This document shows positions 4,535 to 6,757 of a stretch of DNA of 6,757 nt, piece after piece (the first letter of the stretch is position 1; every line of letters begins with the position of its first letter). The stretch is from Mageeibacillus sp. UBA5442 (GTDB lineage: Bacteria > Bacillota > Clostridia > Saccharofermentanales > DTU023): positions 6,192-12,948 of the forward strand of contig DIRG01000090.1 of NCBI GenBank assembly GCA_002427475.1. The letters run 5' to 3'. The notes under the pieces are model-generated. The model did no database searches. It was not told the origin of the DNA and was given only the letters and a program-made list of their open reading frames with translations. A program made the position numbers and the translations under genes.

Positions 4535-6646
4535 ATGAAGTTAATAGAACAAATTAAAAGCTTGAAAGCAAAATATAATAATCTAGATGGCAAGAAGCAC
4601 TTTCAAATCCTTGGAATTTTTATGGTTTTTTATTTTGTGTTTCAGGAAACACTGATGTACGCACTGACTCGGTCTAGCTTCGGGTCGAATTTTTTATTAG
4701 TCCTTTATTTCGCCATACTGAATGGCATTCTGCTCTGGGGCATAGTGGTCTTAATTCCGCCTAAGGCTCGCAGGATAATAACTAATATTTTGCTTGTTCT
4801 TGGAACTGTCTTGATCTGCGCTCAGCTGGTGTATCATAGCTTTTTCCGCACATATTTCATCTTGACTTCTGTGGGTCGCGGCGCTCAAATTGTTGAATTT
4901 ATGGATATCATTTTGGAGCTGATTTGGAATCGACTCTGGGCCATCCTGCTTCTCAACCTGCCGGTAATAATTTTTGCATTCGTGATCTCTAAACCCAAGG
5001 TCGACTATAAAAAAGGCGTTGGCAAAAAACGTTTTCTGCCTTTAATAGTAGCTTTAGTAATTGGTATTGCAGTTCATGTGACGTTTTTTCTTCTGCCAAA
5101 GGAATCGGTGGCCAGAGAGTATTTCCTCTATCTGAACCGCCCCTATCAGGCATCAGAGTATTTTGGCACCTATACGTCTATGGGTATAGATTTGCGCAAC
5201 ACTGTCTTTGAGATCGGCTCCTCGAGAGAGAAGTTGGAGGATGATTACACTGATCCGACTTTGCCGAGCATGCCGACGAAAGATCCGCAAACTGAGCCCA
5301 GCAAACCGACAGAGACGACAAAAGATCCTGACTTTACTGACCCTGAGCAAACAGAAACTCCTACTGAGCCGGAGCCCACCGTTGATACGTCACCGAATAT
5401 CCTTAATATCGATTTTGATGCCTTAGCCTCCTCACGAAATAGTGATGTTTTGGCTCAGATGGATCAGTATTTCGGTAGCGTCGAGCCTACTTTGAAGAAT
5501 GAATACACCGGGATATATGAAGGTTATAACCTGATAGTAGTTACAGCAGAGAGCTTTTCTCATCATGTAGTTGATCCCGAATTAACTCCAACGCTCTACA
5601 AAATGATGACAGAGGGTATCCAGCTGACGAATTTCTATAACCCTGTCTGGAGTGTCTCAACTTTAGATGGAGAATATGTCATCGTGACCAGCCTCTATCC
5701 GAAAGATGGAGTTTGGAGCCTTTATCACATCGCGTCGAAGGAGCAGGCTTTTAGTTATCCGCATCGTTTGCCGGACTATAATTCCTATGCCTTCCATAAT
5801 CACACGTTTGATTACTATTCGCGGGACGTCTCTCACCCGGCAATGGGTTATGACTACTACGCCTTAGGGAGAGGCCTAGAAGTGAAACCAACTTGGCCTG
5901 AATCAGATTTGGAGATGATGGAACTTTCTGTCGACAAGTGGATTGATCAGGAGCCTTTCAATATTTATTACCTGACGGTGAGTGGTCACGCTGCATACAC
6001 ACGTCTCGGTAATGCCATGGTTACTAAGAATTGGCACAGAGTCGAGGACCTGCCTTTGTCAGAAGAGGCAAGGAGCTATATAGCTTGCAATCTCGAACTT
6101 GAGGATGCCATGACATATTTGCTGGACCGTTTGCGCGATGCCGGGATTGCTGATCGTACTCTAATTGTTTTGAGTGCGGATCACTATCCATATGGTTTGT
6201 CAGATGAGACCTTTGATGAGTTTGCAGGCGAGGAGATTGATCATCAGTTCGAGCTTTTCCGCAGTGCTGGGATCATATACGTTGACGGTATGGATCCGCT
6301 TGTAATCGACAAGCCCGTTGCTAATATTGATTTGATGCCGACGGTTTATAATCTCATGGGCGTGGAGTACGATTCTCGCCTCTTAATGGGAAGGGACATC
6401 CTCTCGGATAGCCCCGGGCTGGTCTTGTTTAACGACCTGAGCTGGATTTCTGAGTTTGGCCGCTACACGTCGTCTACAGGCGCTTTTGAAGTGCATGCTC
6501 CGTATGACCCGGATTCAATCCCTGCAAATTACGTTTCCAGTATCAACGATATCGTGCATAATCGCTTTTATTTCAGTAGATTAATTTTGGACGAGGATTA
6601 TTACGCACAAATAGGCCCGCCGTTAACAGAGGCAGCGGGCCCGTAG
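4535..6646 (+). CDS. LtaS-family membrane sulfatase/phosphoglycerol transferase-like protein
   Basis: This 703-residue protein resembles lipoteichoic acid synthases, which transfer glycerol phosphate from phosphatidylglycerol outside the cell. About five hydrophobic helices lie near 22-43, 53-75, 80-103, 132-152 and 167-187. A Pro/Thr/Glu/Asp-rich spacer (about 236-286) leads to an extracellular sulfatase-fold domain (about 329-625). Likely catalytic residues by comparison with S. aureus LtaS are Glu339 in VVTAES (metal), Thr376 in STLDGEY (nucleophile), His485 in TVSGH, and Asp549-His550 in LSADHYP (metal). The substrate-pocket stretch FHNHTFDYYSRD (420-431) keeps the His and Arg positions (421, 430) but has Tyr428 where LtaS has Trp354. 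ATG at 4535 follows GGAG by 7 nt. Stop TAG is followed in frame by TAA and, two codons on, TAG. Whether it makes lipoteichoic acid or modifies another polymer cannot be told from sequence; no functional link to the Tad genes is implied. Confidence 0.9.
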   Translation: MKLIEQIKSLKAKYNNLDGKKHFQILGIFMVFYFVFQETLMYALTRSSFGSNFLLVLYFAILNGILLWGIVVLIPPKARRIITNILLVLGTVLICAQLVYHSFFRTYFILTSVGRGAQIVEFMDIILELIWNRLWAILLLNLPVIIFAFVISKPKVDYKKGVGKKRFLPLIVALVIGIAVHVTFFLLPKESVAREYFLYLNRPYQASEYFGTYTSMGIDLRNTVFEIGSSREKLEDDYTDPTLPSMPTKDPQTEPSKPTETTKDPDFTDPEQTETPTEPEPTVDTSPNILNIDFDALASSRNSDVLAQMDQYFGSVEPTLKNEYTGIYEGYNLIVVTAESFSHHVVDPELTPTLYKMMTEGIQLTNFYNPVWSVSTLDGEYVIVTSLYPKDGVWSLYHIASKEQAFSYPHRLPDYNSYAFHNHTFDYYSRDVSHPAMGYDYYALGRGLEVKPTWPESDLEMMELSVDKWIDQEPFNIYYLTVSGHAAYTRLGNAMVTKNWHRVEDLPLSEEARSYIACNLELEDAMTYLLDRLRDAGIADRTLIVLSADHYPYGLSDETFDEFAGEEIDHQFELFRSAGIIYVDGMDPLVIDKPVANIDLMPTVYNLMGVEYDSRLLMGRDILSDSPGLVLFNDLSWISEFGRYTSSTGAFEVHAPYDPDSIPANYVSSINDIVHNRFYFSRLILDEDYYAQIGPPLTEAAGP
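6607..6642 (-). terminator. Rho-independent terminator of the convergent minus-strand gene, inside the sulfatase 3' end
   Basis: On the minus strand GGCCCGCTG (6641-6633), a 10-nt loop and CGGCGGGCC (6622-6614) form a 9-bp stem with one G-U pair, followed by TATTTGT. It starts 23 nt after the stop of the right-edge gene. On the plus strand the same hairpin is weaker (a C-A mismatch) and ends before the sulfatase stop; the nearest plus-strand T5 run (6662-6666) is about 20 nt from the stem, so it is a poor plus-strand terminator. Confidence 0.6.
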
Positions 6647-6664
6647 TAATACTAGCTGTGGTTT

Positions 6665-6757
6665 TTATTGCGCGCGATTTAGTATCGTGAGCTTTGCTCC
6701 GCGGGAAATACGCTCAACAGAGCTGCCCCTTACGCAACCGATGACTGCGTCTCCTCC
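6665..6757 (-). CDS. C-terminal 30 residues of a convergent gene (runs in from the right edge)
   Basis: Of the three minus-strand frames at the right edge only this one is open, ending at TAA 6667-6665. It reads GGDAVIGCVRGSSVERISRG and then AKLTILNRAQ. The alternation of a hydrophobic strand, a GSSVER-like turn and a final hydrophobic strand is reminiscent of the end of universal-stress-protein domains, but 30 residues are too few to assign a family. The stop is 18 nt from the sulfatase stop, so the two genes converge, and a good minus-strand terminator hairpin lies just beyond, which supports a real gene end here. Confidence 0.5.
   Translation of the reverse strand, partial: GGDAVIGCVRGSSVERISRGAKLTILNRAQ

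Noticed and set aside
6644..6666. Plus-strand terminator using the T5 run after the sulfatase gene
   Set aside because: No stable stem lies directly before the T-run; the GC-rich hairpin is about 20 nt upstream and better suited to the minus strand.
6673..6689. Stem CGCGAT/ATCGTG near the right edge
   Set aside because: Six pairs including a wobble, no T-run on either side, and inside the probable coding end of the convergent gene.

Overview
The window looks like a chromosomal segment of a low-to-moderate GC Firmicute, most likely a Clostridia member. The evidence is strong AGGAGG-type ribosome sites, a Firmicute-style Flp1 pilin, a TadZ-like protein without a P-loop, and a lipoteichoic-acid-synthase-family membrane sulfatase. 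No RNA genes, insertion sequences or CRISPR arrays were seen.

Positions 3-4317 hold five tightly packed minus-strand genes of a Tad (tight adherence, type IVb pilus) operon. In transcription order they are: a TadZ/CpaE-like protein (4317-3223), the TadA/CpaF secretion ATPase (3235-2102), one long protein that joins TadB and TadC platform halves (2105-561), a Flp1-family pilin (458-234), and an unrecognised gene that runs off the left edge (230-3). Genes overlap by 13 and 4 nt, then are separated by 102 nt before the pilin and 3 nt after it. TadZ would position the machine at the cell envelope, TadA would drive it with ATP, the TadB/TadC platform would sit in the membrane, and Flp would be the fibre subunit. 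The prepilin peptidase (TadV/CpaA) and the TadE/F or other accessory proteins are not in view and may lie beyond the left edge.

A 217-nt divergent spacer (4318-4534) separates this operon from a plus-strand gene (4535-6646) for a five-helix membrane protein with an extracellular alkaline-phosphatase/sulfatase-fold domain of the LtaS family. That gene has a near-consensus promoter placed unusually close to its start codon. At the right edge the last codons of a convergent minus-strand gene are visible (6757-6665). Its likely terminator is a GC-rich hairpin lying inside the 3' end of the sulfatase gene.

The most unusual point is the TadB-TadC fusion. Its two halves are joined by a lysine-rich linker encoded by an A8 run that contains a zero-frame A AAA AAG heptamer. 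A -1 slip there meets a stop three codons later and would release a free TadB of normal length, so the locus may make both fused and separate platform proteins. A homopolymer error in the assembly is the main alternative.
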